NCBI RefSeq assembly: GCF_004193775.1
Contig: NC_041019.1
Coordinates: forward strand, 13,983,020 to 14,047,019
Origin: Glycine soja
Taxonomy: Eukaryota > Streptophyta > Magnoliopsida > Fabales > Fabaceae
Direction: 5' to 3'
Length of the DNA: 64,000 nucleotides
Shown: positions 44,415 to 55,180 of the stretch, piece by piece
Layout of the letters: each line of letters starts with the position of its first letter
How positions within the stretch are numbered: position 1 is the stretch's first letter
Program-made: the position numbers and the translations under genes
Notes under the pieces: model-generated
Database searches by the model: none
What the model saw: the letters and a program-made list of their open reading frames with translations, nothing else
What the model was told of the DNA's origin: nothing

Positions 44415-46283
44415 ATGATGGGGACAAATCAAATCGGAAAAAGATTCTATCAAGTCAAGGTTAAGGGCCTTGATGTCACCAGCCTTAAGGAGTTAGGGCA
44501 GTTGATGGGTCAGCTCCAGCGGCAAGCTTTTCGTAAAGCTTACGGTAAAATCTGGGACCTAGCCATGGTAGAAGTCTCCACAGAGGACATTACCTCCCTC
44601 GCCCAGTATTATGATCAGCCGTTGAGATGCTTTACCTTTGGGGACTTCCAGCTGTCACCCATGGTGGAAGAATTTGAAGAGATCCTAGGATGTCCTCTAG
44701 GGGGAAGGAGACCATACCTCTTCTCAGGGTTCTATCCCTCATTAGCTAGAATTTCAAAGATAGTCCAAATCTCGACGCAGGAAGTAGACCATGGAAAGCA
44801 AGTCAGAAATGGAGTGGTTGGAATACCAAGAAAATGTGTGGAGGCAAAAGCAAGAACCTTGGCAGGTAGAGGCGAATGGGCCCCGTTCATAGACATTCTC
44901 GCCCTGTTGATCTTCGGAGGAGTCCTCTTTCCAAATGTGGATGGGTTGGTGGATCTAGCAGCGATCGACGCTTTTCTTGCCTATCATGACCACAAGGAAA
45001 GCCCGGTTGTCGCTATGCTAGCCGACCTATATGACACCTTCGACCGAAGATGTGAGAAAAGCAGTACGAGGATTGTTTGCTATACTCCAGCTCTTTATGT
45101 ATGGTTGGTTTCACATTTTTTTCGCCAAGAGGTGAGGCATGCTTACCCGCTAGAAAGCCACCGTTCATGCACAGAGAAAAGAGGGGCAAATTGGGACCTA
45201 CTCTTAGCAAACAAAGAAGGAGCGTCTGTCAAGTGGTTCGCTCGATGGAAAGAAGGAAGAATCGGGGTTCTTATTTCGTGCAGAGGATTTCCGAATGTTC
45301 CCTTGATGGGGACAAGGGGTTGCATCAGTTACAATCCCGTTCTTGCTATAAGGCAACTTGGCTACCCTATGAGAGGGGCACCGCTAGAGGAAGAGCTCGC
45401 GCCTGTCATATCACGAGGTTTCAATAAGACCAACATGGAGACACTTCAGAAGGTCTGCAAGGCATGGGAGGTGGTGCAAAAGAAGGATAAAGAACTCAGG
45501 GGCAGTAACAATGGGCCCATCGGTGGCTACCGAAGGTGGTTGAAAGTCCACGTGCAAGGTTTGGATTGGCTCCCGAGTTTGAGGACCGCTAAATGGAAGG
45601 AAGTTGAGGCACCGGAGGAAGATGAAGAGGTGCAGGCCCTTAGGGCAGAACTCGAGCAAGCCCAAACAGTCAAAGAAAGGTTCAAATCAACAGCTCTTAA
45701 AATCTGAAAGGAGAATGCCGAACTAAGAGATATAAATATAGCTACCGCAAGAACCCTTGAACCAGAAACCAAGAGGGCTCGCAAGGAAGAGTATGGCCGA
45801 GATAAATTCCGAGGAGCTTTGTGGGGTAGCAACAATGAGCTCAAGCTTCGAAGGGAAGAGAGAGACCAATCACGAGTACATAGCATGGTCTTAAAGGAGG
45901 AGTTAGCTGCTTGCTCAAGATCCAAGAAGAGTTTGGCCCAACACTTAGAAGCCACGAAGCAAAGCATGCTAGCTATAATAGGGCAGTACAAAGAGGAGTT
46001 AAACCAGTCTTTGACCCATGAGCAAAAGCTAGTAGAGGACTTCGCACAAGCATATGCCGAGAAGGAAGCAAGAGGGAGGGTGATTGATGCATTGCATCAA
46101 GAAGCGACCATGTGGATGGATAAGTTAGCCTTGACCTTAAATGGAAGTCAAGACCTCCCGCAACTACTAGCCAAAGCAAGGGCCATGGCCGAAGTGTGTT
46201 CAGCCCCAGAGGAAATTCACGGGATAATCAATTACTGTCAACACATTATAGATTTAATGACCCATATAATTAGCAACCGTTAG
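44415..46283 (+). pseudogene. Gypsy extra ORF1 (plant mobile-domain-like plus coiled coil), one in-frame stop
   Basis: One reading frame of 623 codons, broken only by a TGA at 45705-45707. The first 430 residues hold a globular domain seen before gag in legume gypsy elements (WDLAMVEVSTEDITSLAQYY, FTFGDFQLSPMVEEFEEILG, RGEWAPFIDILALLIFGGVL), resembling the plant mobile domain. The rest is rich in Glu, Lys, Arg, Ala and Gln with heptad spacing, probably a coiled coil (QALRAELEQAQTVKERF). The role of this ORF in Ogre-type elements is unknown. It lies between the primer-binding site and gag, in the same strand. Apart from the stop it is the best-preserved coding part of the element. Confidence 0.8.
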
Positions 46284-46528
46284 GTTTTGTTGTAACACTT
46301 TTGTAAAATCTTGGCTAGATGAAAGCTTTTGTTCCTTTTTATAAAAAGAGAAGTTCTAAAACTCATCACGTTGTCTAAAAAGGCCTTGAGGTGGATCTAA
46401 GTGCTCTGATCATTCATTAGCATATTCATGATTTGGTGGCATGCTCACCACTGTTTGTTTCTTTAGGAAACTCACCATAACTAAAAAAGTGCAAAGACAC
46501 CCCTATAACACCCGATCCAAAAAACAAG

Positions 46529-47611
46529 ATGGATAACGAAGAGGGAGTGCAAGAATAGATGAAGGCCGACATGTCGGCTTTAAAAGATCAGATGGCTTCT
46601 ATCCCGGAAGCCATGCTAATAATTCAAAAATCAATAGAAGACAATGCTACGGCGGCCGCTTCCAATACAACTAGGGAAGCGGAACCGGTGCTACAGCCCG
46701 CAATGAACTTGGGCCGGGACAAAAACGCGACGGGTTTCAATCGGAGGTATAGTCCTCAAGCCTACCCATATGGTTTGCCTCTAGACTTCACTCCCCGTAC
46801 CGCTCCAGATGATTTGTGTCAAGCCCCTACCTTCGAGGGGCAACTCCCTCCTCATGTCGACTATCCTCTGTAGGAAGATGATGAAGAAGATGCCCATTTA
46901 GGCCCTCTACTTCCCCCAAGGGAACCAGCCCCCCATGAGTTGCCCCAACCAAACATAATCCGCCATGCCTCGTCTCAATCCGCACCCGTTAAGGAACTTA
47001 TTCCCTTTTCAAAAGACAAGGGAAAGATCGATCTGCTTGAAGAGAGGTTGAGAGCGGTGGAAGGCCTTGACAACTATCCTTTCTCGGATTTAGCCGATCT
47101 GTGTCTGGTACTTGACATCATCATTCCTCCCAAGTTTAAGGTACCAGACTTCGACAAGTATAAAGGGACGACGTGTCCAAAGAGTCATCTTCGGATGTAT
47201 TGCCGAAGGATGAGGGCATATTCCATGGATGAAAAGTTGTTAATGCACTTCTTTCAAGACAGCTTAGCCGGAGCAGCAGTGGTGTGGTACACAAATCTGG
47301 AAGCCTCTCAGGTTCGGTCGTGGAAAGACTTGGCAACTGCTTTCATTAGGCAATACCAATACAACACAGATATGGCTCCCGATCGGAACCAACTTCAGAG
47401 CATGAGCAAACGGGAATAAGAGAAGAGGCTCGGTCATGTTAGCCAGTGTTTCACAAGTGTCGGGATGATGTTCGAGGAAGAGGTGGCGGCAATAGGAGAA
47501 GAGGCTCCACAAGATCCGCCAGGTTTCGTGCGACCGGGCCATCCCAATTTCCAACTGGGGAACTGGCACGTGACGAGCCAGTCGGAAGTCTATACCGCTG
47601 ATTCAATGTAA
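46529..47611 (+). pseudogene. Gypsy gag with internal deletion, three stops
   Basis: ATG at 46529; stops at 46556, 46871 and 47417 are all in the same frame. It shows the gag core (LRMYCRRMRAYSMDEKLLMH, then SWKDLATAFIRQYQYNTD). After QLQSMSKRE the sequence jumps to GMMFEEEVAAIGEEAPQDPP and FQLGNWHVTSQSEVYTADSM, which belongs to the end of the gag-protease frame in this family. The zinc knuckle and the whole protease domain are therefore missing. A normal gag-protease would be several hundred residues longer. Confidence 0.82.
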
Positions 47612-47755
47612 TTGGAGGCTATAGATTCCTTTCTCTTTTGTTTTGTAAAACCTACCTTATTAAATAACAAAGAGATCTTGTTTCATCTGTTCTTGCGATT
47701 CCATCTTTTCTCATATCATTTTGCATGTTTTTATTTTTTGTCTTGAATGGTATAG
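47612..47755 (+). other. Putative Ogre-type intron between gag and pol
   Basis: A 144-bp AT-rich noncoding gap separates the gag-protease stop from the pol frame, ending in a TATAG acceptor before ATGTGAGGATCG. Ogre elements are known to splice an intron at this place. The donor was not pinned down, so the 5' edge is a guess. Confidence 0.45.
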
Positions 47756-50700
47756 ATGTGAGGATCGATCCTTTGAGGATCCTAACAACGAGGGTTTGAT
47801 AATCGATTTTGATCGAGAAGTAAGTCAAACAATAAACGAAGAAGAGGAAGAGGACGTCCTTTCACCAGAGTTGGAGAGATTGATCGCTCAGGAAGAATGC
47901 AAAATGAAGCCTCACCAAGAGGAAACCGAACTGATAAACATAATCCGCCAAGGTTTGGTAACCTTTCTTGAAGAATATCAAGACATATTTGCATGGTCGT
48001 ACCAAGACATGCCAGGTCTGGACCTCGACATTGTGCAACATAGGTTGCCATTGAATCCTGGGTCTTCCCCGGTTAAGCAAAAATTACGAAGGATGAGACC
48101 CGAAATGTCCTTGAAAATTAAAGAAGAAGTGAGAAAGCAGTTCGATGCAGGTTTCTTGGCTGTGGCTTGATACCCAGAGTGGGTAGCCAACATTGTCCCT
48201 GTCCCAAAAAAGGATGGCAAAGTGCAAATGTGCATAGACTATCGGGATTTAAACCGAGCCAGTCCTAAAGACAATTTTCCCTTACCACACATTGATATAC
48301 TAGTAGATAATACAGCTAAGTTCGCCATTTTCTCATTTATGGATGGTTTCTCAGGGTATAACCAGATAAAAATGGCACCCAAAGATGTGAAGAAGACCAC
48401 TTTCGTCACCCTATGGGGAACATTATGCTACAAAGTGATGGCCTTCGGGCTAAAAAATGTTGGGGCAACCTATCAACGTGTCATGGTAGCTTTATTCCAC
48501 GACATGATGCATAAAGAGATAAAAGTCTATGTAGATGACATGATTGCCAAATCTCGGACCGAGGACGAACACCTCATCAATCTGCGTAAGCTGTTTGGAA
48601 GACTGCGAAAATACCAACTGAAACTAAACCCCGCCAAGTGCACCTTCGGGGTAAAGTCGGGAAAGTTGTTGAGTTTTATCGTGAACCAAAAAGGGATAGA
48701 GATAGATCCCGAGAAAGTGAAGGCCATTCTTGAAATGCCTGAGCCACGCACAGAGAAGCAGGTTCGAGGTTTCCTAGGCAGGTTGAATTACATCGCGAGA
48801 TTTATCTCGCAACTCACCCCTACCTGCGAGCCCATCTTCAAACTATTGCGAAAAAACTAGGCGGTCCTATGGAATAGCGACTGCCAAAAGGCTTTCGAAA
48901 AAATCAAACAGAGCCTCGCGAATCCCCCGGTGCTCATGCCACCTGTAACAGGAAGACCTATTTTCCTGTACATGATTGTGTTAGATGAGTCTATGGGGTG
49001 CGTGTTAGGTTAGCACGATGACTTTGGGAAGAAGGAACAAGCCATTTACTATTTAAGCAAGAAGTTTACCGCCTGTGAGATGAATTACTCAATGTTGGAA
49101 AGGACGTGCTGCGCCTTGGTATGGGCGTCACATCGTCTTAGGCAGTACATGCTCAGTCATACCACTTGGCTTATTTCCAAAATGGATCTCGTGAAATACA
49201 TCTTTGAGAAACTGGCCCTCACGGGACGAATCGCTAGGTGGTAGGTACTACTATCTGAATTCGATATTGTGTACGTCACCCAAAAGGCGATAAAGGGAAG
49301 CGCCTTGGCGGATTATTTGGCCCAATAACCCCTCCAAGATTATCGGCCGATGCACCCTGAGTTCCCGGATGAAGACATCATGGCCCTATTCGAAGAGAAG
49401 CGGACACACGAGGATATAGACAAATGGATTGTTTGTTTCGATGGGGCATCTAATGCTTTGGGCCATGGAGTAGGGGCAGTCCTTGTATCCCCAGATGATC
49501 AATGTATCCCTTTCACGGCCAGACTGGATTTCGATTGTACCAATAATATGGCCGAACATGAAGCGTGCGCCCTTGGGATTCAAGCTGCCATTGATTTTGA
49601 CATAAATCTACTCAAAGTGTATGGAGACTCGGCTTTGGTAATACGTCAGTTGAGAAGAGAATGAGAAACTAGGGATCAAAAATTGATACTATATCAAACT
49701 TATATCTTGAAGTTAGCCGAATTCTTTGACGACATTTCTTTCCACCACATACCTCAGGAAGAGAACCAAATGGCCAATGCATTGGCCACCTTGGCATCCA
49801 TGTTTCAACTTGCCCCACACGGGGATCTGCAGTACATTGAATTTAGATCTCGAGGCAAGCCGGCACATTGTTGTGCGATAGAGGAAGAGCGAGATGGAAA
49901 ACCGTGGTATTTCGACATCAAACAGTATGTTGAGAACAAAGAATATCCACCAGGGATTTCCGACAATGACAAAAGAACGTTAAGGAGATTGGCTACTGGT
50001 TTCTTTGTGAGTGGTACCGTCCTGTACAAACGAAACCATGACATGACCCTCCTGCGATGCGTAGATGCCAAAGAGGCGAACTACATGATTGAGGAAGTCC
50101 ATGAGGGTTCATTTAGGACACATGCCAATGGGCATGCTATGGCCAAGAAGATCCTTAGAGCAGGTTATTACTGGCTCACTATGGATAGCGATTGTTGCAC
50201 CCATGTAAGGAAATGCCATAAATGTCAAGCGTTCGTAGACAATGTCAATGTTCCGCCACATCCTCTGAATGTCATGTCTGCCCCTAGGACTTTTTCCATG
50301 TGGGGGATAGATGTCATAGGGGCCATCGAACCCAAGGCTTCGAACGATCATCACTTCATTCTCGTGGCGATAGATTATTTCACCAAATGGGTCGAAGCGA
50401 CTTCCTATACCAATTTCACGAGGAGTGTGGTGGTCAGATTCATAAAGAGGGAACTGATTTGTCGATACGGACTCCCTAGGAAAATCATTACTGACAATGG
50501 CACCAATCTGAATAACAAAATGATGCAGGAAATGTGCGAGGATTTCAAAATCCAGCATCATAACTCCACCCCTACCGGCCGAAGATGAACGGGGCTGTGG
50601 AGGCTGCAAATAAAAATATTAAGAAAATTATTCAGAAGATGACAGTGTCGTACAAAGATTGGCATGAGATGTTGCCTTTTGCACTGCATGGATATCGAAC

Positions 50701-51151
50701 CTCGGTACAAACTTCTATTGGGGCAACGCCGTAATCCTTGGTTTATGGGATGGAAGCGATACTCCCATTTGAGGTAGAGGTCCCTTCCCAGAAGATACTA
50801 GCGGAATCGGGCATAGAAGAATCAGAGTGGACTCAAACACGCTACGACCAACTCAACCTTATTGAAGGTAAGCGTTTGACGGCCATGAGCCATGGGTGCC
50901 TGTATCAACAAAGGATAAAGAACGCGTTCGACAAGAAGGTGTGCCCCCGCAAGTTCAACGAGGGGGACCTTGTGCTGAAAAAGATATCCCACGCTGTTAA
51001 AGATAATCGAGGGAAGTGGGTCCCGAACCACGAAGGGCCTTTCATTGTGAAAAAGGCTTTTTCTGGAGGGGCTCTAGTGCTCACCAACATGGATGGCAAG
51101 GAGCTACCCTCACCCGTGAACTCCGATGTTGTCAAGCGATACTACGCTTAG
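47756..51151 (+). pseudogene. Gypsy pol: RT, RNase H, integrase; stops and one frameshift
   Basis: RT runs from DMPGLDLDIVQHRLPL through CIDYRDLNRASPKDNFPLPH, FSFMDGFSGYNQIKMAPKD and the catalytic EIKVYVDDMIAKS (about 48530). A first RNase H (CALVWASHRLRQYM) follows, then a second RNase H-like domain (IVCFDGASNALGHGVGAVLV, 49420-49660), typical of Tat/Ogre elements. Integrase shows the zinc-binding part (about H, H, CTHVRKCHKC), WGIDVIGAIEPK, then ITDNGTNL. A one-base loss near 50575 shifts the frame before KMNGAVEAANKNI. The C-terminal end FKKxx-like GDLVLKKISHAV reads in the new frame to 51151. Stops at 48168, 48858, 49012, 49243, 49326 and 49662 are mostly Gln, Arg or Trp codons changed by one transition. 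Confidence 0.9.
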
Positions 51152-52090
51152 GATCTGGGGCAATTGAGGAAATCACTGCATGTTATTTTATTTTTGTGTG
51201 TTCTCCTTGGTTTCCCCCAGGAATTCATGTCCGCTGTAATTTTCTCGTCACAGTTCTTTAAAAGAAGAGAACATGGGTTTGAGGCTTCAGTCCTCACTTT
51301 GGTTTTAAACCATGTGCAGTTTGTGATAACTTGAGCCTTTTCGCTCAGTTCATGGGGTGCCCTAAGCGCTTAATTAAAATTGAACCTGACCAGCATTCAC
51401 TAAAATAGATTATTGCATTTGAAAAAGTTCATGCATACGCATACATATGCATATTTTGTTATGACGGGAGCAGAATCGTCTTAGGCAGTGGTCAAATGTC
51501 GGGATGGGGCTAAAGGCAAAAATCAACCGGGTAAAATGGTAACGCATCTTGACTACAATATGTACCTCTGTACCTAAAGGATTACAAAGAAATTCATAGA
51601 GAGAGAGAAACATCTAAAAGGATATGTAGAGTCTCATCCAATCGTGTTATCATTTTCTATTAGTAACTTTAGTCACAAATCCTCATGGTCAACAGGTCAA
51701 CCAAAATGCAATAAAACTCAGACTTTTCTTTGGGGGGTGAGTCCAAAAGCACAAACTAGAAAACCAAGAAGAAGCTAAATCACCATAGATTCAATTACGA
51801 TTAACCCTTTGTGCATAACACTAAACGAGAACTAGCCTGAGTAGACCAAGTTTTTGCAAAAACTGAAGTAAAATAAAACCTAACACCCAATTGAAATAGT
51901 ACAAAAAACAAATGCAGTAAAAAAAAATAGAGTAATGGAATGGATCTAGTAATATCCAATCTAGGGAGAAAAGAAGAACACCCAATTGGAAAGTAAACAA
52001 TCTCAAATCCAGATCTCGTAGACCCAAACTGTCTATGGCAAAACCCAAATAGGAAAACACAAAAAACTGAGTTTTTTTTTTTTTGCTTAC
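51152..52090. other. Gypsy 3' noncoding region joined to phospholipase C intron
   Basis: About 500 bp of post-pol sequence, then by about 51750 AT-rich DNA continuous with the phospholipase C exon's intron (donor at 52090). No polypurine tract or LTR start could be identified. The junction is a deletion that removed the 3' LTR and the rest of the TNP2 gene. Confidence 0.6.
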
Positions 52091-52396
52091 CCCATGAGAA
52101 GGAAGAAGAGGAGGATTATCGTCACTGAAGAAGTACTTGAAGAAAGTTTTGAGGTTGAGGCCATCACCTCTGAGATGGAAATGCATGAAGCTATCGATAA
52201 TGGCTTGCACATCTTCTTTAGTGGCCTTCTCTTGCCTCTGTACTTCAACCAGGAATCTCTTGAGATGCAAATTTGTCATGAGCTTATTCTTAGAGTACTC
52301 ATCGAATAGGGTCTTGATTTTTTACGGTGCCTTCTCCAGCACCAGCTTGAACTGCCACCGCCAGCAGAAGCACACGCTACATGTCTGTTTAAACAT
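52091..52396 (-). pseudogene. Phosphoinositide phospholipase C first exon, captured by CACTA-2
   Basis: PI-PLC cleaves PIP2 to inositol phosphate and diacylglycerol at the plasma membrane. The exon starts with ATG at 52396 (MFKQTCSVCFCWRWQF), followed by IKTLFDEYSKN, LKRFLVEVQRQEKATKEDVQ and GLNLKTFFKYFFSDDNPPLL. It ends PSHG at a perfect donor (GTAAGC, from 52090). It is 306 bp, phase 0. This is the EF-hand-like N-terminal domain of plant PLCs, before the catalytic X domain. A TAA at codon 25 breaks it. No X, Y or C2 domain is nearby, so only this exon plus part of its intron and leader was captured. Confidence 0.9.
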
Positions 52397-52474
52397 CACC
52401 ACTTACTACTTCACTTATGGTGCCTACAGTGTGTTATATGTTCTCTTTCTTCCACTTCAAACACACACGAATAT

Positions 52475-52499
52475 GTGTGTTGTGTGTGTGTGTGTGTGG
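52475..52499. repeat. (TG)n microsatellite
   Basis: A run of TG dinucleotides upstream (minus strand) of the phospholipase C exon. Confidence 0.9.
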
Positions 52500-52784
52500 A
52501 TTCCATGTGTTTTTTCTTTAACATTGTTATTGTTGTGGAGTCATGTGTTAACTACACAACATAGACACAGGTGGAAGTGGATCGATGCTTCAGCACAGAC
52601 TCCCTTGCTAGAGAAGTGTGCCTATCTAGCTTTTGGCACTTCCGGCTATTTTCTGGAAGCAAGACTAACACGTGCGAAATGGGCGAGAGGTGGGTTCGAT
52701 GGGAGAAGAAGTCTCACATCAGGTTGAGGAATAAAGGGTTTATAAGGAGAAGGTTGAGCATTAGGTTTGAGGACACTAATTTCA

Positions 52785-53005
52785 AAGACGGTTTTTAAGA
52801 AAACTATCTTTGAATATTTGATTTTTAATACGATTTTAAGAAAATTGTCTTTGAATACTCACTTTCTAAGAAGATTTTTGTAAAACCAAAAATTGTCGTT
52901 ATACATCTTCTGTTATTTACAAAATTGCCATCGTCTGACATTCTAAGATGGTTTTTTAGAACCGTCTTAGAAGGTACATCACAAAAAACTATTTTTTTAG
53001 TAGTG
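52785..53005. repeat. CACTA-2 right subterminal repeats and terminus
   Basis: Repeated CAAAGACGGTTTTTAAGAAAA-like and TTCTAAGATGGTTTT / AACCGTCTTAGAA units, ending in ATTTTTTTAGTAGTG (complement of a CACTA terminus). Confidence 0.85.
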
Positions 53006-53232
53006 CCTGGAACTTGGATTTGTGATATTCTTGTATATTGTAGCTTAATATAAAATAACTCTCAATATGTATATGTCAAAATTTGCAATCATGTGAAAGG
53101 AACCATTAGTTATAGAATGCAAAAAAAAATTTATTAGAATTTGTATGGATCCACATTAATCTATTCAAAATTGTTTCATTTATAGTTTGTCATTAATGAT
53201 TTTGCTTTACTTTCTACAACATAAATTTTTAG

Positions 53233-53313
53233 GTTACTGGGCATGTTTTAAATTCTAGTGGAAACAGTGCCCAGAGCATAATTAGTGGTCCTAATGCTAT
53301 GCAAACTTCTTCG
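53233..53313 (+). pseudogene. Unidentified 81-bp exon-like segment
   Basis: Acceptor TTTTTAG at 53226-53232 and donor GTTAGT at 53314 bound 27 open codons (VTGHVLNSSGNSAQSIISGP, then NAMQTSS). I do not recognise the protein. It lies between two CACTA-type ends, so it may be one more captured exon. Confidence 0.45.
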
Positions 53314-53824
53314 GTTAGTACCACTTCTGCTTGAATAGATAATCATGCATTGTTATATTTTCTATCATTTGTGTGATTTACTGGACTATTGTATGCATAT
53401 TGTTAATTTTTTTAATCATGAGGGATTGAATTAATCTCACATCCATTTTATTGTTTAGATTTCTCCTTATTTGAATTCTCCTTGCAACATTACATAGTTA
53501 TTTTTGCTTGTCTTTTTTCAATTTCACACAATTAAACATAAATTTAAGGATATGTTTAATATAAGGAAGTGATTTTTTTTCCTTATAATTACAAATATCA
53601 TCTTATTTTTATTTTATTTCTTGTTTTAAAAATATAAATAAAATAATATTTTTATTATATCTATACAATTTTTTAATAACAATATTTTTATTACCCACTT
53701 AATGAAATACTACAATTTAGGATTTGACTTATCCAAGTTAGTTAAGTTACACTGCACCTTAATTTGCATTGTAAATATTATTTGCTTTTAATGATTTGAT
53801 AATTCATTATTTTAATTTTTTTTA

Positions 53825-54179
53825 AAAGAAAGACATTCTAAGACAGTTATCTGAAAAATCATCTTTCTAAGTTACTTTGTAAGATGATTTTTGGGAAAAC
53901 CATCTTAGAATTCTCATTTTGTTTATTTCTTAAAAAAAAACACACTAATATGGTTCTCTAAAAACCCATCACTGTTTTTGGAAAAATCACCTTACAATCT
54001 TCAATTTTTTAAATTTTTTATTTTAAAAAAATAAATTCTAAAATTGTCTTAGAAATTATACCCTTCTAAGACGGTTTGAAAACCATCAAGACTTTTCACG
54101 ATGGTGACTTCAACCGCGATTGAAAACTGTCATAAAAAATTCCTCAAAACCGTCATAAAATATACCTTTTTAAGTATTA
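53825..54179. repeat. Second CACTA-like subterminal block and worn terminus
   Basis: Repeated ATTCTAAGACAGTT / AACCATCTTAGAAT and AACCGTCATAAAA units, ending CCTTTTTAAGTATTA, whose complement (TAATACTTAAAAAGG) resembles a decayed CACTACTTAAAAAGG. It is probably the right end of a further CACTA element whose left end was not located. Confidence 0.5.
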
Positions 54180-54194
54180 CTTGTTTACTATTGC

Positions 54195-55180
54195 ATCTCT
54201 AATAGAGGTTCCCTTGTTGAACCCCTTTAGAGGGAATGAATTTATTAACTGCCTCACCATTCTGTAGCACATGAAAAGAGGGAAAAGAAATACAACACCT
54301 TACCATGTTAATAAAATTTTCTTGGAAGCCAATATCCCTCAAAGTATCAACTACAAACTCTCACTTCAATCTATAATAGGTCTTTTCCAATCCACCTTTA
54401 TAGGCATCCAACCTCCTTGACCTTTTTTATTTTTCATGGAATTGATGACTTCTTGTGCAATGATAATGTTATCCCCACTATGTCATTTGTGGATGAAGCT
54501 ACACTTGTATAGGTCAATAATCTTATCCATGACCCTTCTAAGTCTAGCAAAAAGGATCTTTGTCAATGTTTTGTAAGAAACATTTTACAAACTGGGAGAC
54601 CTAAACTACTTTATATTCACCACCACCTCAACCTTTGGAATAAGAGCAACAATGGTTTCATCGAGGTCTGAAATCTTAGAAAGGTCACCAAAAATACTTC
54701 TTATAAGACTACAAAAGGAATCTCCCACAACATCTCATTGGCTTTTGTAGAAAATAGCTTGAAAACCATCCATCCTAGAGCTTTCCCATATAAAAATAGC
54801 TTTTTTTTTTTACCTCCTCATTATTCGCCTTTCCTCTAAAAACCTCCATTTTATAATCACTAATTTCTGGAAAAGCTCTTTTGATACATTAAGGAGTATA
54901 AGTAGTATCATCATTAAAAAAAATAGCAAAATAATCTATAACTAACCTTTCTAACAACTCAACATCCACCACCCGCTCACCATTAGGATCCTGAACAACA
55001 TCATATGTATTTTACCTCCTCCTCAACTTAGTCACTCCATGAAAATAACGAGTGTTGTGGTCACCAAAATCTAGACCTCTGGAACCACTTAACATATGCC
55101 TAGTAGCTTTTTGCCTCTCCTCTAACCAATGATCGTCATTGTTACTCATGACTTCTCTTTGGCTTTATAGGATAGTAAGG
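54195..55180 (-). pseudogene. LINE (L1-type) reverse transcriptase fragment
   Basis: The minus strand reads, across stops and shifts, GDHNTRYFHGVTKLRR, then NVSYKTLTKILFARLR, DNIIIAQEVINSMKNKKG and a worn IKVDW-K...WEFVVDTLRDIGF. These are the conserved early RT blocks of plant L1 elements (N-RYFH, ISL-NV-YKI--K-L--R, KA-DRL). The endonuclease and the catalytic YADD block are not in this stretch. A poly-A end was not identified. It is a dead 5'/3'-truncated copy. Confidence 0.8.

Larger units (their letters stand above)
38508..51650 (+). mobile_element. Ogre/Tat-like gypsy retrotransposon, 3' LTR lost
   Basis: The 5' LTR starts TGTCATACCCTAATTTCG at 38508. A primer-binding site lies at 43701, followed by an extra ORF1, gag, an intron-like gap and pol (RT, RNase H, integrase), all on the plus strand. 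An ORF before gag and an intron before RT are hallmarks of Ogre elements in legumes. After pol come about 500 bp of noncoding sequence, but no second LTR, and the sequence then passes into the phospholipase C fragment of CACTA-2. The 3' limit (about 51650) is approximate. Stops occur in every coding part. Confidence 0.88.
31998..53005 (+). mobile_element. CACTA-2: CACTA transposon with TNP2 transposase and host gene fragments
   Basis: The left end CATTACTAAAAATATG (31998) resembles the complement of the right end, CACTACTAAAAAAATAG (from 53005). Both are followed by subterminal TTCTAAGACG / CGTCTTAGAA motifs. The first C of the left terminus appears changed to T (CATTA). The 3-bp flanks (AAT, CCT) do not match, so the two ends might belong to different copies or have been rearranged. 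Inside are a TNP2-type transposase piece, fragments of VPS13, histidine kinase 5 and phospholipase C, and a large Ogre-like gypsy insertion. A deletion joins the gypsy 3' side directly to the phospholipase C region. Confidence 0.7.

Noticed and set aside
45077..45991. Overlapping open frames opposite or out of phase with gypsy ORF1
   Set aside because: They are shadows of the 623-codon ORF1 frame and show no independent features.
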